Positions 25,325 through 33,177 of a stretch of DNA of 64,000 nt are shown here, piece after piece; the first letter of the stretch is position 1, and each line of letters opens with the position of its first letter. Origin of the DNA: Microbacterium paraoxydans (GTDB taxonomy: Bacteria; Actinomycetota; Actinomycetes; Actinomycetales; Microbacteriaceae); the NCBI RefSeq assembly GCF_900105335.1, contig NZ_LT629770.1:2790001-2854000 (forward strand), given 5' to 3'. The notes beneath the pieces are model-generated. The model ran no database searches, was not told the DNA's origin, and worked only from the letters and a program-made list of their open reading frames with translations. A program made the translations under genes and the position numbers.

Positions 25325-26318
25325 ATTCGTCCTCGTCGGCCCGCTGCACGGTGATGTCTCCCGCGGCCTCCAGCGCACGGATCGTCCGGACGATCTCGGC
25401 GCGCGCCTCCTCGACCTGGGAGACGCGCACAGGACCCAGCGTCCTGGCCTCCTCGTCGAGGTTCTCGCGGTTGCGCTCGGACACGTTGCGGCGGATGAGG
25501 TCGACGATGGGCTGCTGTGCGCCCTTGAGAGCCAGGGCCAGCGAGCGGATGTCCATGCCCCGCAGCACGCGCTGGGTGTCGCGGTCGTCGAGCTTGACGA
25601 TGTCGGCGAAGGTGAACATGCGCGACCGGATGTCCTCCGCGAGGGCACTGTCGCGGTCCTCGATGCTGGCGAGCAGCGCCTTCTCGATCGTCGCGCCGGA
25701 GCGCCCGATGATCTCCACGAGCGGCTCGACTCCGCCGAGCACTTCGGGGCTGTCCCGCGAGGCGAGGCTGCCGGTGCGGGCCTTGAGGGCATCGGCGACG
25801 ATCGTGATGGCCTCCTGCGAGGCGGTGCCCATGGTGGCGATGGCCTGGGCCACGTCGGTCCTGGCCGGATCGGGCAGCGCGGCGAGGACCGCGGCGGCCT
25901 GATCGGCGGGGAGATGGGCGAGCACGAGGGCGACGGTCTGCGGCAGCTCGCCGTCGAGGAGCGTGGCGAGATGGGCGGCATCGGCGGAGGCGAGGAAGTC
26001 GAAGGACGCGCTCATCGAGGTCGAGCCGACCCGGCCGAGCACGGCCGCCGCCCGCTCGGAGCCGAACGACGCCTCCAACAGGCCCGCGGCGATGTCGCGT
26101 CCGCCGCGCGCCGGCGGGAGGTGCCCGGCGGCGATGCGATGGAACTGCCCGAGTGCCTGCACCGTCGTCTCCGCGTCGAGATCCTGCAGTCCGATGATCT
26201 CGGCGGCGACGGCCTCGGCCTCCGCTTCGGAGAGGTGCTTCATGACCTCGACGGCCTGTGCGCGGTCGAGGTTCATCAGGACGATCGCGGCCGTCTGCCG
26301 ATCGGTCAGTCCGCTCAT
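25314..26318 (-). CDS. fliG: Flagellar motor switch protein FliG
   Basis: 334 residues, normal length. N-terminal domain starts LTDRQTAAIVLMNL (binds FliF), middle domain has the EHPQ-like region (LVLAHLPADQAAAVLAALP), and the C-terminal torque-generating domain has MFTFADIVKLDDRDTQRVLRGMD with the charged residues that meet MotA. ATG overlaps the fliF stop (ATGA). Confidence 0.96.
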   Translation of the reverse strand: MSGLTDRQTAAIVLMNLDRAQAVEVMKHLSEAEAEAVAAEIIGLQDLDAETTVQALGQFHRIAAGHLPPARGGRDIAAGLLEASFGSERAAAVLGRVGSTSMSASFDFLASADAAHLATLLDGELPQTVALVLAHLPADQAAAVLAALPDPARTDVAQAIATMGTASQEAITIVADALKARTGSLASRDSPEVLGGVEPLVEIIGRSGATIEKALLASIEDRDSALAEDIRSRMFTFADIVKLDDRDTQRVLRGMDIRSLALALKGAQQPIVDLIRRNVSERNRENLDEEARTLGPVRVSQVEEARAEIVRTIRALEAAGDITVQRADEDEYVY

Positions 26319-27937
26319 ACCCGCGACCTGTCGTCGATGAGGGTGCGCAGCAGCTCCGCGGTGCGCTGCGGATCCTGACGGGTGAGGGCGGCGATCTCGG
26401 CGCGGCGGCGCTCCAGGCTGATCTGCGCGGGTTCGGGGTCCGGCTCGGGGTCGAGGTCGGGGACCGGCTCGAGGAAGGCGAGCGGTGTGGTCGGCGCCTC
26501 CAGCACGGCCGTCGGCGCGTCGGCCGAGAGCGCGGACAACTCGGCGGGGCGGTCGCCGAAGAGCTGGTCGAACTCCTCCACACCGCGTGCCTTCCGCCGC
26601 GAACGGACGATGAGGGCGGCGATCGCGGCGATGAGGGGGATGGCGATGGCGGCGGCGATGATCACGGTGTTCAGGAGGGCGGCCTGACGGGCGCCCTCTT
26701 CGGCGTCCTTCGCCGCCTGCAGCGCGGCCTGAGCAGCCTCGGCGTCCGTCTGGCTGAAGGCGACGAGTTCGACGGCGAGCTCGTCGCCGCGGGTCCTGTC
26801 GATACCGGCCGCGGTGGCGACGAGATCGCTGAGCTGGGCGGAGCTGAGGTCTCCGCCCGCGCCGGCGTCCACGGCGACCGACACCGACTGCCGCAGCAGG
26901 TTTCCGGCGGGGGTGGAGGTGCTCTCGGTGGCCTTGTTGACGGCGTTGGTGCGCGTCTCCTCCGTGTTCGTGTAGGTGCCGTCGCCGTTCCCGTTCGGAA
27001 CCGCGATGTTGTCCGGACCGAGCACGCCTGCCTCCGAGGTGGAGCCGTTGCTGTTCTGCTCGCGGACCTCTTCGGTGAGCGGGGGTGTGCCCTCGGCCGG
27101 GGTGTAGGTCTCCTCGACGCGTTCGTTCACGGAGCGGTCGATCTCGGCGACCACGGTCACGGTCGCGTTCCCCGGGCCGACCACGGTGTCCAGCATCTGC
27201 TGCACGCTCGCGGCCACACGGGCCTCGTAGTCGCTCGCCTGCTGGTCGAGGCCGCCGGTGACTCCGCCACCCACAGTCGACAGCGTGCGCCCGGTCTGGT
27301 CGACGACGGCCACGTTCTCCGGCTTCATGCCGCTGACCGCAGCCGAGGTGAGGTGCACGATCGCCTCGACCTGCTTCTGGTCGAGCGTCGTGCGTCCGGC
27401 GGTCTCCACGAACACGGAGGCGGTCGCGTCGACCGTCTCCGACACGAAGACGCTCTCCTCGGGGATCGCGAGCTGCACGGACGCCGCGGAGACGCCGTCG
27501 ATGGCCGAGATCGTGGCGGCCAGCTCGCCCTCGATCGCGCGCTTGTAGGTGACCGACTGCTGGAACTCGCTCGTGGTGACGCCCATGTCGTCGAGCAGCG
27601 AGTATCCGGCGGATCCGGTGCTCGGCAGCCCGGCGGAGGCGGCGGCGAGCCGCTGGTCGTAGACGTCCTTCTCGGGGACGAGCACGGTGGCGCCGCCGTC
27701 GGCGAGCTCGTAGGGAACGGAGGCGGAGCGCAGCTGCTCCACGACGGCGTTCGCGTCGGAGGCGTTCAGGCCGGAGAACAGCGGCGTGTAGGTGGGGCGG
27801 CTGAGCCAGCTGGACAGGGCGATGATGCCGAGCGCGAGCACGGCGATGCCGATGATGGCGATGGTCCGCTGCGCGAGCGAGAATCCGGCGATCATCCGCC
27901 GCATCCGCTGGAACGCCCCGGTCACTGCCGGGGGCAT
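26315..27937 (-). CDS. fliF: Flagellar MS-ring protein FliF
   Basis: 540 residues, ATG 27937 sharing a base with the fliE stop. Membrane helix about 25-45, then ring-building motifs 1-3 (PLFSGLNASDANAVV, the FVSETVDATASVFVE region and a TLDQKQVEAIVHL segment), a long variable beta-collar, a second membrane helix about 445-465 and a short cytoplasmic tail that binds FliG. The frame is open upstream, but the family begins near this ATG. Confidence 0.95.
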   Translation of the reverse strand: MPPAVTGAFQRMRRMIAGFSLAQRTIAIIGIAVLALGIIALSSWLSRPTYTPLFSGLNASDANAVVEQLRSASVPYELADGGATVLVPEKDVYDQRLAAASAGLPSTGSAGYSLLDDMGVTTSEFQQSVTYKRAIEGELAATISAIDGVSAASVQLAIPEESVFVSETVDATASVFVETAGRTTLDQKQVEAIVHLTSAAVSGMKPENVAVVDQTGRTLSTVGGGVTGGLDQQASDYEARVAASVQQMLDTVVGPGNATVTVVAEIDRSVNERVEETYTPAEGTPPLTEEVREQNSNGSTSEAGVLGPDNIAVPNGNGDGTYTNTEETRTNAVNKATESTSTPAGNLLRQSVSVAVDAGAGGDLSSAQLSDLVATAAGIDRTRGDELAVELVAFSQTDAEAAQAALQAAKDAEEGARQAALLNTVIIAAAIAIPLIAAIAALIVRSRRKARGVEEFDQLFGDRPAELSALSADAPTAVLEAPTTPLAFLEPVPDLDPEPDPEPAQISLERRRAEIAALTRQDPQRTAELLRTLIDDRSRV

Positions 27938-28242
27938 CAGGCCTGCATCCGCATGATCTCGTTGAACGCGTCGACGCCCTTGTTGCGGACGGCGGCGACG
28001 AGCTCGAGGGTGACGGCAGCGCGCGAGGAGGCGATCATCGCGGCGTGGATGTCGTCGAGGTCGCCGGTCACGGCGGCGACCTTCAGGGCGTCGGACTCGG
28101 ACTGCAGCGAGCGCAGCTCGTCGATCGCCCCGGTGACACTGTTCGCGAAGGCCGCGTCGTCGCCGGTCTTGGCGCCCGTCACGGGCGAAGTGGTCATGCC
28201 GAGGGACGAGGCGACGGCCTCGATGCCGGCCACGGCGCTCAC
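27937..28242 (-). CDS. fliE: Flagellar hook-basal body protein FliE
   Basis: 101 residues, GTG start overlapping the flgC stop (GTGA). The C-terminal half carries the family motif, ending VTLELVAAVRNKGVDAFNEIMRMQ. FliE joins the MS ring to the proximal rod. Located between flgC and fliF, the standard order. Confidence 0.93.
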   Translation of the reverse strand: MSAVAGIEAVASSLGMTTSPVTGAKTGDDAAFANSVTGAIDELRSLQSESDALKVAAVTGDLDDIHAAMIASSRAAVTLELVAAVRNKGVDAFNEIMRMQA

Positions 28243-28634
28243 GAGTTCCGTCCGATCTGCAGCGCCGCCTCGTAGGAGTTGCGGGCACGGTCCACGATCG
28301 CCGCGCTCGCCTGGTATCCGCGCTGCGCGAGGATCAGCTGGCTCATCTGGTCTCCCAGGTCGATGTCGGGGTAGCGCACGTAGCCGTCGGCGTCGGCGAG
28401 CGGATGGTCGGGCTGGTGCACGAGCCGGCCCTCCGCGTCGCCCTGGACGGTGCCGGCGACGTAGACCCCGGGGGACTGGTCGCTGGTCTGCGCCAGGATG
28501 TAGCGCGCTCGGAACGCCGCGCCGTCGGTCGGTGTCGCGGTGTTGATGTTGGCGATGTTGTCGCTGATGGCGTCGAGCCACTTCCGGTGCACGGTCAGTC
28601 CCGTGCCGGCGATCCCGATGGCGTCGAAGGTCAT
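28239..28634 (-). CDS. flgC: Flagellar proximal rod protein FlgC
   Basis: 131 residues. N-terminal AIGIAGTGLTVHRKWLDAIS then DNIANINTATPT, and C-terminal MSQLILAQRGYQASAAIVDRA: the two coiled-coil ends of rod proteins. ATG overlaps the flgB stop (ATGA). Confidence 0.95.
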   Translation of the reverse strand: MTFDAIGIAGTGLTVHRKWLDAISDNIANINTATPTDGAAFRARYILAQTSDQSPGVYVAGTVQGDAEGRLVHQPDHPLADADGYVRYPDIDLGDQMSQLILAQRGYQASAAIVDRARNSYEAALQIGRNS

Positions 28635-28972
28635 GACGTCCTCATCGCGGTGCGCATCGAGGAGAACGACCCGTTCACGGCCTGCGTCGCGAACTGGTAG
28701 CGCAGCATGGTGTCGATGCTGGAGAGCGTCTCGGTGTCGAGGTTCACGTTGTTGCCGTTCAGCCGTGTCGGCTCGAGCGATGTCCCGACCGTGGCGGACA
28801 CCTCCCCGTCGCCGGCGGCGATCGAGTCGGCGAGCGCGGCCTCGAACTGCACGCGCTTGGCGTGGTAGTCGGGGGTGTTGATGTTGGCGATGTTGTCGGC
28901 GATGGCTCGCTGGCGCAGCGAGAGGCCGTTCAGCGCACTCGTCAGTGCGGTGATGGTCACAGAGTCGAACAC
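28631..28972 (-). CDS. flgB: Flagellar proximal rod protein FlgB
   Basis: 113 residues, GTG start. RQRAIADNIANINTPDYHAKRV is the rod motif; the end, TMLRYQFATQAVNGSFSSMR, matches FlgB. First gene of the operon flgB-flgC-fliE-fliF-fliG-fliH-fliI-fliJ-fliK-flgD-flgE. A sigma-28-type promoter lies about 75 bases upstream, unusual for an early structural operon. Confidence 0.94.
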   Translation of the reverse strand: MFDSVTITALTSALNGLSLRQRAIADNIANINTPDYHAKRVQFEAALADSIAAGDGEVSATVGTSLEPTRLNGNNVNLDTETLSSIDTMLRYQFATQAVNGSFSSMRTAMRTS

Positions 28973-29047
28973 GAACCGGCTCCCCGTGTGTGGGCGAAGT
29001 GGCCGTTCCCTGGCCGAGTCTTGCGAGCGATCCGTGCTCTCGGGAGA

Positions 29048-29075
29048 CTGTCGGCCGTCCGTGCGGATTCGTTAG
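29048..29075 (-). promoter_or_regulatory. Sigma-28-type promoter P1 for the flgB operon
   Basis: Minus strand: CTAACG from 29075 and GCCGACAG ending at 29048, with 16 bases between CTAA and GCCGACAG. Transcript start expected near 29041. The leader to flgB contains ACGGAT in a small GAGC/GCTC stem-loop, a possible CsrA site. Confidence 0.7.
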
Positions 29076-29084
29076 GAGGGTCGC

Positions 29085-29381
29085 TCACCCGTCCACGTCG
29101 AGGTACGCGGGGGCATCAGGAGAGCGGGGCGCCGGCACCCGCCGGACGGCACCGAGGTGCTGCCGCAGCCCCTCGAGCTCCGAGCGGGCGCGCTCCATGG
29201 CGGCGTGCTGCCGGTCGATCACCGCGCGGGCGCGATCGCCCAGGTGCGGGGGGAGCGGGGAGGACGGCGGCGCCCAGGGGATGATGTCGTGCACCTCGAC
29301 GGCTCCCGCCGGCGCGGCGAGGATCCGGTCGGCGTCCGCTTCGAGCCGGTCGAGCAGCGCGGCCCAGTCCTCGTCCGTCAT
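29085..29381 (-). CDS. Unknown small protein in the fliD-fliS unit, possible flagellar chaperone
   Basis: 98 residues, ATG overlapping the fliS stop (ATGA), so it is translated with fliS. No motif that I recognise. It starts with an acidic helix (DEDWAALLDRLEADADRIL), has a Pro-rich middle and then a charged helix (about 50-80). Position after fliS is where FliT (the FliD chaperone) is found in other bacteria, and size and helical make-up fit, but similarity is not visible by eye. Ends just before promoter P1. Confidence 0.6.
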   Translation of the reverse strand: MTDEDWAALLDRLEADADRILAAPAGAVEVHDIIPWAPPSSPLPPHLGDRARAVIDRQHAAMERARSELEGLRQHLGAVRRVPAPRSPDAPAYLDVDG

Positions 29382-29764
29382 GCGCGGCCCTCCACGACGG
29401 CCAGGGCGGCGGCGTGCCAGGCGTCGCGCAGCGGTACGACGAGTTCGCGGCAGGCGTGCGTGCGCTCCGGATCGCGGCCGATGTTGGCGCCGATCAGCGT
29501 CTGCGAGAGGAAGACGTACAGCGAGCGCAGCCCGGCGCTGCCGCTCCAGTCGTCAGTGAGGGACGACGACAGCTCGGCGACGATCGCCTGCGCGTGCTGG
29601 AGCTGGGTGTTGGCCTCGGTCCAGTCGGCAGCCCGCTGTGCCGTCTCGGCGCGTTCGATGTCGAGCAGGAGCCGGTCGTAGAGCATCGTGACCAGGCGCT
29701 CCGGCGAGGCGGACAGGATGGCGTCCTCGCGGTACCGCTGCTGGGCACGCAGAGCGGCGTTCAT
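29378..29764 (-). CDS. fliS: Flagellin export chaperone FliS
   Basis: 128 residues from ATG 29764; GTG 29770, overlapping the fliD stop as GTGA, is an alternative adding two residues. Helical-bundle protein with the family motifs RYREDAILSASPERLVTMLYDRLLLD and the central LQHAQAIVAELSSSLT. It binds the flagellin C-terminus in the cytoplasm and prevents early polymerisation. In Bacillus FliS also affects the FliW-CsrA circuit. Confidence 0.94.
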   Translation of the reverse strand: MNAALRAQQRYREDAILSASPERLVTMLYDRLLLDIERAETAQRAADWTEANTQLQHAQAIVAELSSSLTDDWSGSAGLRSLYVFLSQTLIGANIGRDPERTHACRELVVPLRDAWHAAALAVVEGRA

Positions 29765-29766
29765 GC

Positions 29767-31155
29767 TCACGAGTCCGACCCGGAGCGGCTGCTCGGCAGC
29801 GCGTTGATCTGGGAGGCGAGGTACGACGACTGCGACTGCATCTGCGACAGCATGACCTCGAGGCGCGCGTACGTGCGCTCCAGCGACGCCTTGCGCTGCG
29901 CGAGGCGCACGTCCCAGCGCTCCATCTGCTCGCCGAGGCTCTTGACCTCGCTCTCCTGACCCGTGATCCGCGAGGTGAGCAGGCCGTCGTACTTGTCCGA
30001 GTAGGACGTCGCCGTCTGCTCCACGCGTGCCGCGACCGCGGAGAAGAGCGCGCCGACGGCCGCGGGGTCCTTCGCCAGTGCCTCGGAGAACTTCTCCTCG
30101 TCGAACGTGAGCTTGCCGTACATGTCGGTCGAGATGCCGATCGTGGAGGGCGAGACGCCGTCCACGGGGTGCTGCACGGCATCGGCGAGGGCCGTCCGCA
30201 GACCGCGGATGGTGCTGTCGCCGGTGAAGACGCCGAGGGTGGTCTTCTCGCCCTGTCCCGCGGCGACCGTCGCCTTCGAGCCGTTGTCGATGCGCGTGAA
30301 GATGTCGGTGAGGAGGGCGATGAACTCGCCGGAGGCCTTGGTCCTGGCCTCGCCGTCGACGGCGACGGTGACCGTGACGGGGGTCGTCGAGACGGTGGAG
30401 ACCGTGACGTCGACGCCCTCGAAGAGATCGGTGAACGTGTTGCCGGACGAGGTGATGACCTGTTCGGCCGCGGTGCCGGCCCAGAGACGCAGCTGCGCAT
30501 CCGTGCCCGTGGCGATGACGGCGGCGCCGGGCTCCGCGGACACGTCCGTGGCGGTGCCGGCGGCCACGGCGGCGAGGTCGCCCGCGTAGACGCGAAACCG
30601 CCCGGCCTCTCCGGACTCCTCGGCCCGGAGCTGCAGGCGGTAGACGGGGGTGCCGTCGGCATCCTTGCCGGCGGGGACGGCCGTGGCGAGCACACCGGTG
30701 TCGGCGTCGTTGATGGCCTGGGCGATGTCCTGCATCGACGTCGAGTCGGCCTGCGCCTGGACGCGCTTCCCCGTGGAGTCCTCGAGCGTCAGGACGGGCG
30801 GGTCCGCGGGCCAGCGGGTCGCGGATGCGGAGACCACCGTGTGCGCCTGGGCGAGACGGTCGACGACGATGTCGGTCGACACGGGCGCCGCGCCGGTGCG
30901 CAGGGCGACTTTCACCGATTCCGACGACGCGCTGCCGGTGAAGCGGTCGAGACCACCGGGTGCTGCGGCCTTCTCGGCGGCGGCGGCGAGGTTCTGCACG
31001 GCCGTGTTGAGGGTGCGCAGCTGCGTCATGACGACGTTCTTGTCGTCGATCTTGGCCTTGAGCAGCGTGCGGGGGATGGCGTGCACGTCCATCAGGGCCT
31101 TGATGACCTCGGTGGTCTTGAGCCCCGACACGAGGCCGTCGAGCGAGAGCGACAT
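29767..31155 (-). CDS. fliD: Flagellar filament cap protein FliD
   Basis: 462 residues. N-terminal LSLDGLVSGLKTTEVIKALM and LKAKIDDKNVVMTQLRTLN match FliD_N; the C-terminal FliD_C domain ends in a coiled coil LAQRKASLERTYARLEVMLSQ. It caps the filament and folds arriving flagellin. Separated from fliC by 88 bases that hold a strong hairpin, so fliD-fliS may depend on read-through from fliC. Confidence 0.94.
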   Translation of the reverse strand: MSLSLDGLVSGLKTTEVIKALMDVHAIPRTLLKAKIDDKNVVMTQLRTLNTAVQNLAAAAEKAAAPGGLDRFTGSASSESVKVALRTGAAPVSTDIVVDRLAQAHTVVSASATRWPADPPVLTLEDSTGKRVQAQADSTSMQDIAQAINDADTGVLATAVPAGKDADGTPVYRLQLRAEESGEAGRFRVYAGDLAAVAAGTATDVSAEPGAAVIATGTDAQLRLWAGTAAEQVITSSGNTFTDLFEGVDVTVSTVSTTPVTVTVAVDGEARTKASGEFIALLTDIFTRIDNGSKATVAAGQGEKTTLGVFTGDSTIRGLRTALADAVQHPVDGVSPSTIGISTDMYGKLTFDEEKFSEALAKDPAAVGALFSAVAARVEQTATSYSDKYDGLLTSRITGQESEVKSLGEQMERWDVRLAQRKASLERTYARLEVMLSQMQSQSSYLASQINALPSSRSGSDS

Positions 31156-31179
31156 GCGGCTTCCCTTCTGTGTGCGGCG

Positions 31180-31215
31180 GGGCCCGGGCGACGGCCGAAG
31201 CCGTCACCCGGACCC
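31180..31215 (-). terminator. Terminator after fliC
   Basis: 16-bp stem (31180-31195 with 31200-31215) with two G-U pairs in the minus-strand RNA and a UUCG tetraloop. It lies between the fliC stop and fliD and probably makes fliC the major product of the transcript. Confidence 0.75.
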
Positions 31216-31243
31216 CCGGAGTGATTCCGTGCGGCGGCGCGGA

Positions 31244-32074
31244 TCAGCGCAGCAGCTGGAGCACGCCCTGGTTGGCCTGGTTGGCCTGGGCCAGCATGGC
31301 CGTTCCCGCCTGCGACAGGATGTTCGCCGACGTGAACTTGACCATCTCGGACGCCATGTCGGTGTCGCGGATACGGCTCTCGGCGGCGGCGAGGTTCTCG
31401 GCCGACACGTTGAGGCTGTTGATGGTCGACTCGAAGCGGTTCTGCAGCGCACCGTAGCCGGCACGTGCGGTCGAGACCGCCTGGATCTGCGTGTCGATGC
31501 CCGCCAGAGCCGCACCGTACGATGCCGCGTCGGTCATCGTGGCCGCGAGCGTCTTGATGTCGGCGCCGAGGGTGTCGAAATCGGTCAGGGCGACCGAGAT
31601 CTGGTCATCGGCGGCGACCGAGCCCGCACCGACCTGGAACGTCAGCGTCGCGCCGCCCGAGAGCAGCTTGATGCCGTTGAAGTTCGTGCTGTCGGCGACC
31701 CGGGTGAGCTCGTCACCGAGGGTGTTGATCTCCTTCTGGATCGCCTCGCGCGACTTCGCGTTGTTCGAGTCGTTCGCGCCCTGAGCGGTCAGGTCGCGAA
31801 CGCGCTGCAGGATGGAGTGCACCTCGGTCAGGGCGCCTTCTGCGGTCTGGATGACCGAGATGCCGTCCTGGGCGTTGCGGGCCGCGACGTTCAGGCCGTT
31901 GACCTGCGAACGCAGGCCCTCGGAGATCGCGAGGCCGGCGGCGTCGTCCGCGGCGCGGTTGATGCGCAGACCGCTCGAGAGCTTCTCGAGCGACTTCGAC
32001 AGGTCGTTCTGCGTGTTGGACAGGTTGCGGTAGGCGTTGAGCGCGCCCACGTTGGTGTTGATCTGCATACCCAT
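31244..32074 (-). CDS. fliC: Flagellin
   Basis: 276 residues, a short flagellin close to Bacillus Hag in size. Conserved ends: INTNVGALNAYRNLSNTQ, SLEKLSSGLRINRAADDAAG at the N-terminus, and ANILSQAGTAMLAQANQANQ at the C-terminus; the exposed centre is only about 90 residues. ATG 32074 is preferred over ATG 32068 because GGAGG lies eight bases before it. The leader carries a hairpin with ACGGA in its loop and a second ACGGA on the ribosome binding site, marking it as a CsrA target. Single flagellin gene in the window; sigma-28-type promoter upstream. Confidence 0.97.
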   Translation of the reverse strand: MGMQINTNVGALNAYRNLSNTQNDLSKSLEKLSSGLRINRAADDAAGLAISEGLRSQVNGLNVAARNAQDGISVIQTAEGALTEVHSILQRVRDLTAQGANDSNNAKSREAIQKEINTLGDELTRVADSTNFNGIKLLSGGATLTFQVGAGSVAADDQISVALTDFDTLGADIKTLAATMTDAASYGAALAGIDTQIQAVSTARAGYGALQNRFESTINSLNVSAENLAAAESRIRDTDMASEMVKFTSANILSQAGTAMLAQANQANQGVLQLLR

Positions 32075-32084
32075 GAGGGTTTCC

Positions 32085-32125
32085 TCCGTGATGTGTTGTG
32101 CAGGAGACCATCCGTGGTCTCCTGC
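32085..32125 (-). promoter_or_regulatory. Predicted CsrA-binding leader of fliC
   Basis: Minus-strand RNA begins with a perfect 11-bp stem (32115-32125 with 32100-32110) and a four-base CGGA loop (32114-32111), so ACGGA (ANGGA) is presented at the loop. A second ACGGA (32089-32085) runs into the GGAGG ribosome binding site. Bacillus hag has the same two-site arrangement. CsrA binding at the second site would block ribosomes. Confidence 0.7.
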
Positions 32126-32131
32126 CCTCAC

Positions 32132-32159
32132 CTATCGGCGGAGGATGCGGACGCGTTAG
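32132..32159 (-). promoter_or_regulatory. Sigma-28-type promoter P4 for fliC
   Basis: Minus strand: CTAACG from 32159 and GCCGATAG ending at 32132, with 16 bases between CTAA and GCCGATAG. Best match to the classical sigma-28 -10. The TAA of the -35 is also the stop codon of fliA. Transcript start expected near 32125, at the first base of the leader hairpin. Confidence 0.75.
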
Positions 32160-32959
32160 GCGGGGGCGGCGGCGCGGAAGACGTCGCCGATCCGGACGCC
32201 GGCGGCCTCGGCGATGCGGCCGAAGTACGCATCCCGCGCGGCGGGCGACACCCGGGTGGTGGTCGTGGTCTCCGTGCCGCCCTCGGCGAAGTAGCGGTCG
32301 AGGGCGTCGCGGAGCAGGCGCACCGCCTCCGCCCGCTGCTGCGAGACGGCGGAGTGGGTGACGCCGAGTTCCTCGGCGATCTCCTTGACGGGGCGCTCCT
32401 CGACGTAGACGGCCACGACGATGCGCCGCATGCGCTCGGGGAGAGCGGTGATGGCGTGTTCGAGCACCTCTCGACGCTCGCCGACCAGCGCGGACTCCTC
32501 GGGGAGAGGGATGTCGGCGACGAGGTCCCGGGTGGCGGGGTCGTCGAGCGGGGCGACCGTGCGTGCAGCGTCGGCGAGGGCCTCCACGACCGCCTCCTTG
32601 GGGGAGCCCATGGCGGTGGCGATCTCGGTGGCGGTCGCCGTGCGACCGAGGGCGGCGGTGAGGGTGTCGCGGACGGCGACGGTCTCCTTGATGCGCTTGC
32701 GGATGCCGCGGGACGCCCAGTCCATGGCGCGCATCTCGTCGGCGAAGGCGCCGAGGATGCGGCGGCGGGCGTACGCGCCGAAGGGGACGCCGAGCGCGGG
32801 GTCGTAGGCGTCGGCGGCGGTCACGAGGGCGAGCGCGCCGACGGCGGCGAGCTCTTCGCGGGGGATATGGGTAGCCCGAGCATGGGTGTCTGCAGCGAGG
32901 TAGCCGACCAGGGGGAGGTTGGCCTCGACGAGGCGGTTGCGCTCAGCGCGCGACGACAT
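32156..32959 (-). CDS. fliA: RNA polymerase sigma factor, FliA/WhiG type (sigma-28)
   Basis: 267 residues from ATG 32959; ATG 33001 would add 14 residues, but MSSRAERNRLVEANLPLVGYLA is the usual start and AGAGAGGTGG precedes it. Region 2 (VPFGAYARRRILGAFADEMRAMDWASRGIRKRIK) and region 3 follow the sigma-28 pattern; region 4 has the helix-turn-helix VKEIAEELGVTHSAVSQQRAEAV. It should recognise the CTAA-N16-GCCGATAG promoters listed here. An Ala/Arg tail of about 30 residues extends past region 4. No FlgM anti-sigma gene was recognised in the window. Confidence 0.93.
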   Translation of the reverse strand: MSSRAERNRLVEANLPLVGYLAADTHARATHIPREELAAVGALALVTAADAYDPALGVPFGAYARRRILGAFADEMRAMDWASRGIRKRIKETVAVRDTLTAALGRTATATEIATAMGSPKEAVVEALADAARTVAPLDDPATRDLVADIPLPEESALVGERREVLEHAITALPERMRRIVVAVYVEERPVKEIAEELGVTHSAVSQQRAEAVRLLRDALDRYFAEGGTETTTTTRVSPAARDAYFGRIAEAAGVRIGDVFRAAAPA

Positions 32960-33015
32960 GGGGGATGATCCACCTCTCTGGATGCACTCCGGAAGCTCCA
33001 TGGCGAGGGGTAGAT

Positions 33016-33044
33016 GGTCATATCACAAGGTCCGAGATATGTCC
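33016..33044. promoter_or_regulatory. Inverted repeat upstream of fliA, possible operator
   Basis: GGTCATATC (33016-33024) and GATATGTCC (33036-33044), nine-base arms with one mismatch and an 11-base spacer, 57-85 bases upstream of the fliA ATG. It is AT-rich in a GC-rich genome. It may bind the factor that turns on the sigma gene; no protein can be named. Confidence 0.4.
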
Positions 33045-33076
33045 ATGGGGAGCACTAACCGCCGCCAGTCCACATA

Positions 33077-33104
33077 GTAACCTTAGGGGCGCGGCGGCCG
33101 ATAG
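33077..33104 (+). promoter_or_regulatory. Sigma-28-type promoter P5 for flgN-flgK-flgL-fliW
   Basis: GTAACC at 33077-33082 and GCCGATAG at 33097-33104, with the same 16-base spacing. Transcript start near 33111, about 67 bases before flgN. Confidence 0.65.
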
Positions 33105-33177
33105 AGATTTATGAACCGTTAACAAGCGGGCCGATCGCACCTGCGTGGGGCGGGGGATCGCTGGGGACAAGGGGATC

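Noticed and set aside
33054..33081. Second CTAA (33054) as a sigma-28 -35 box before flgN
   Set aside because: At the required 16-base distance there is ATAGTAAC-like sequence rather than GCCGATAG; the GTAA at 33077 fits.
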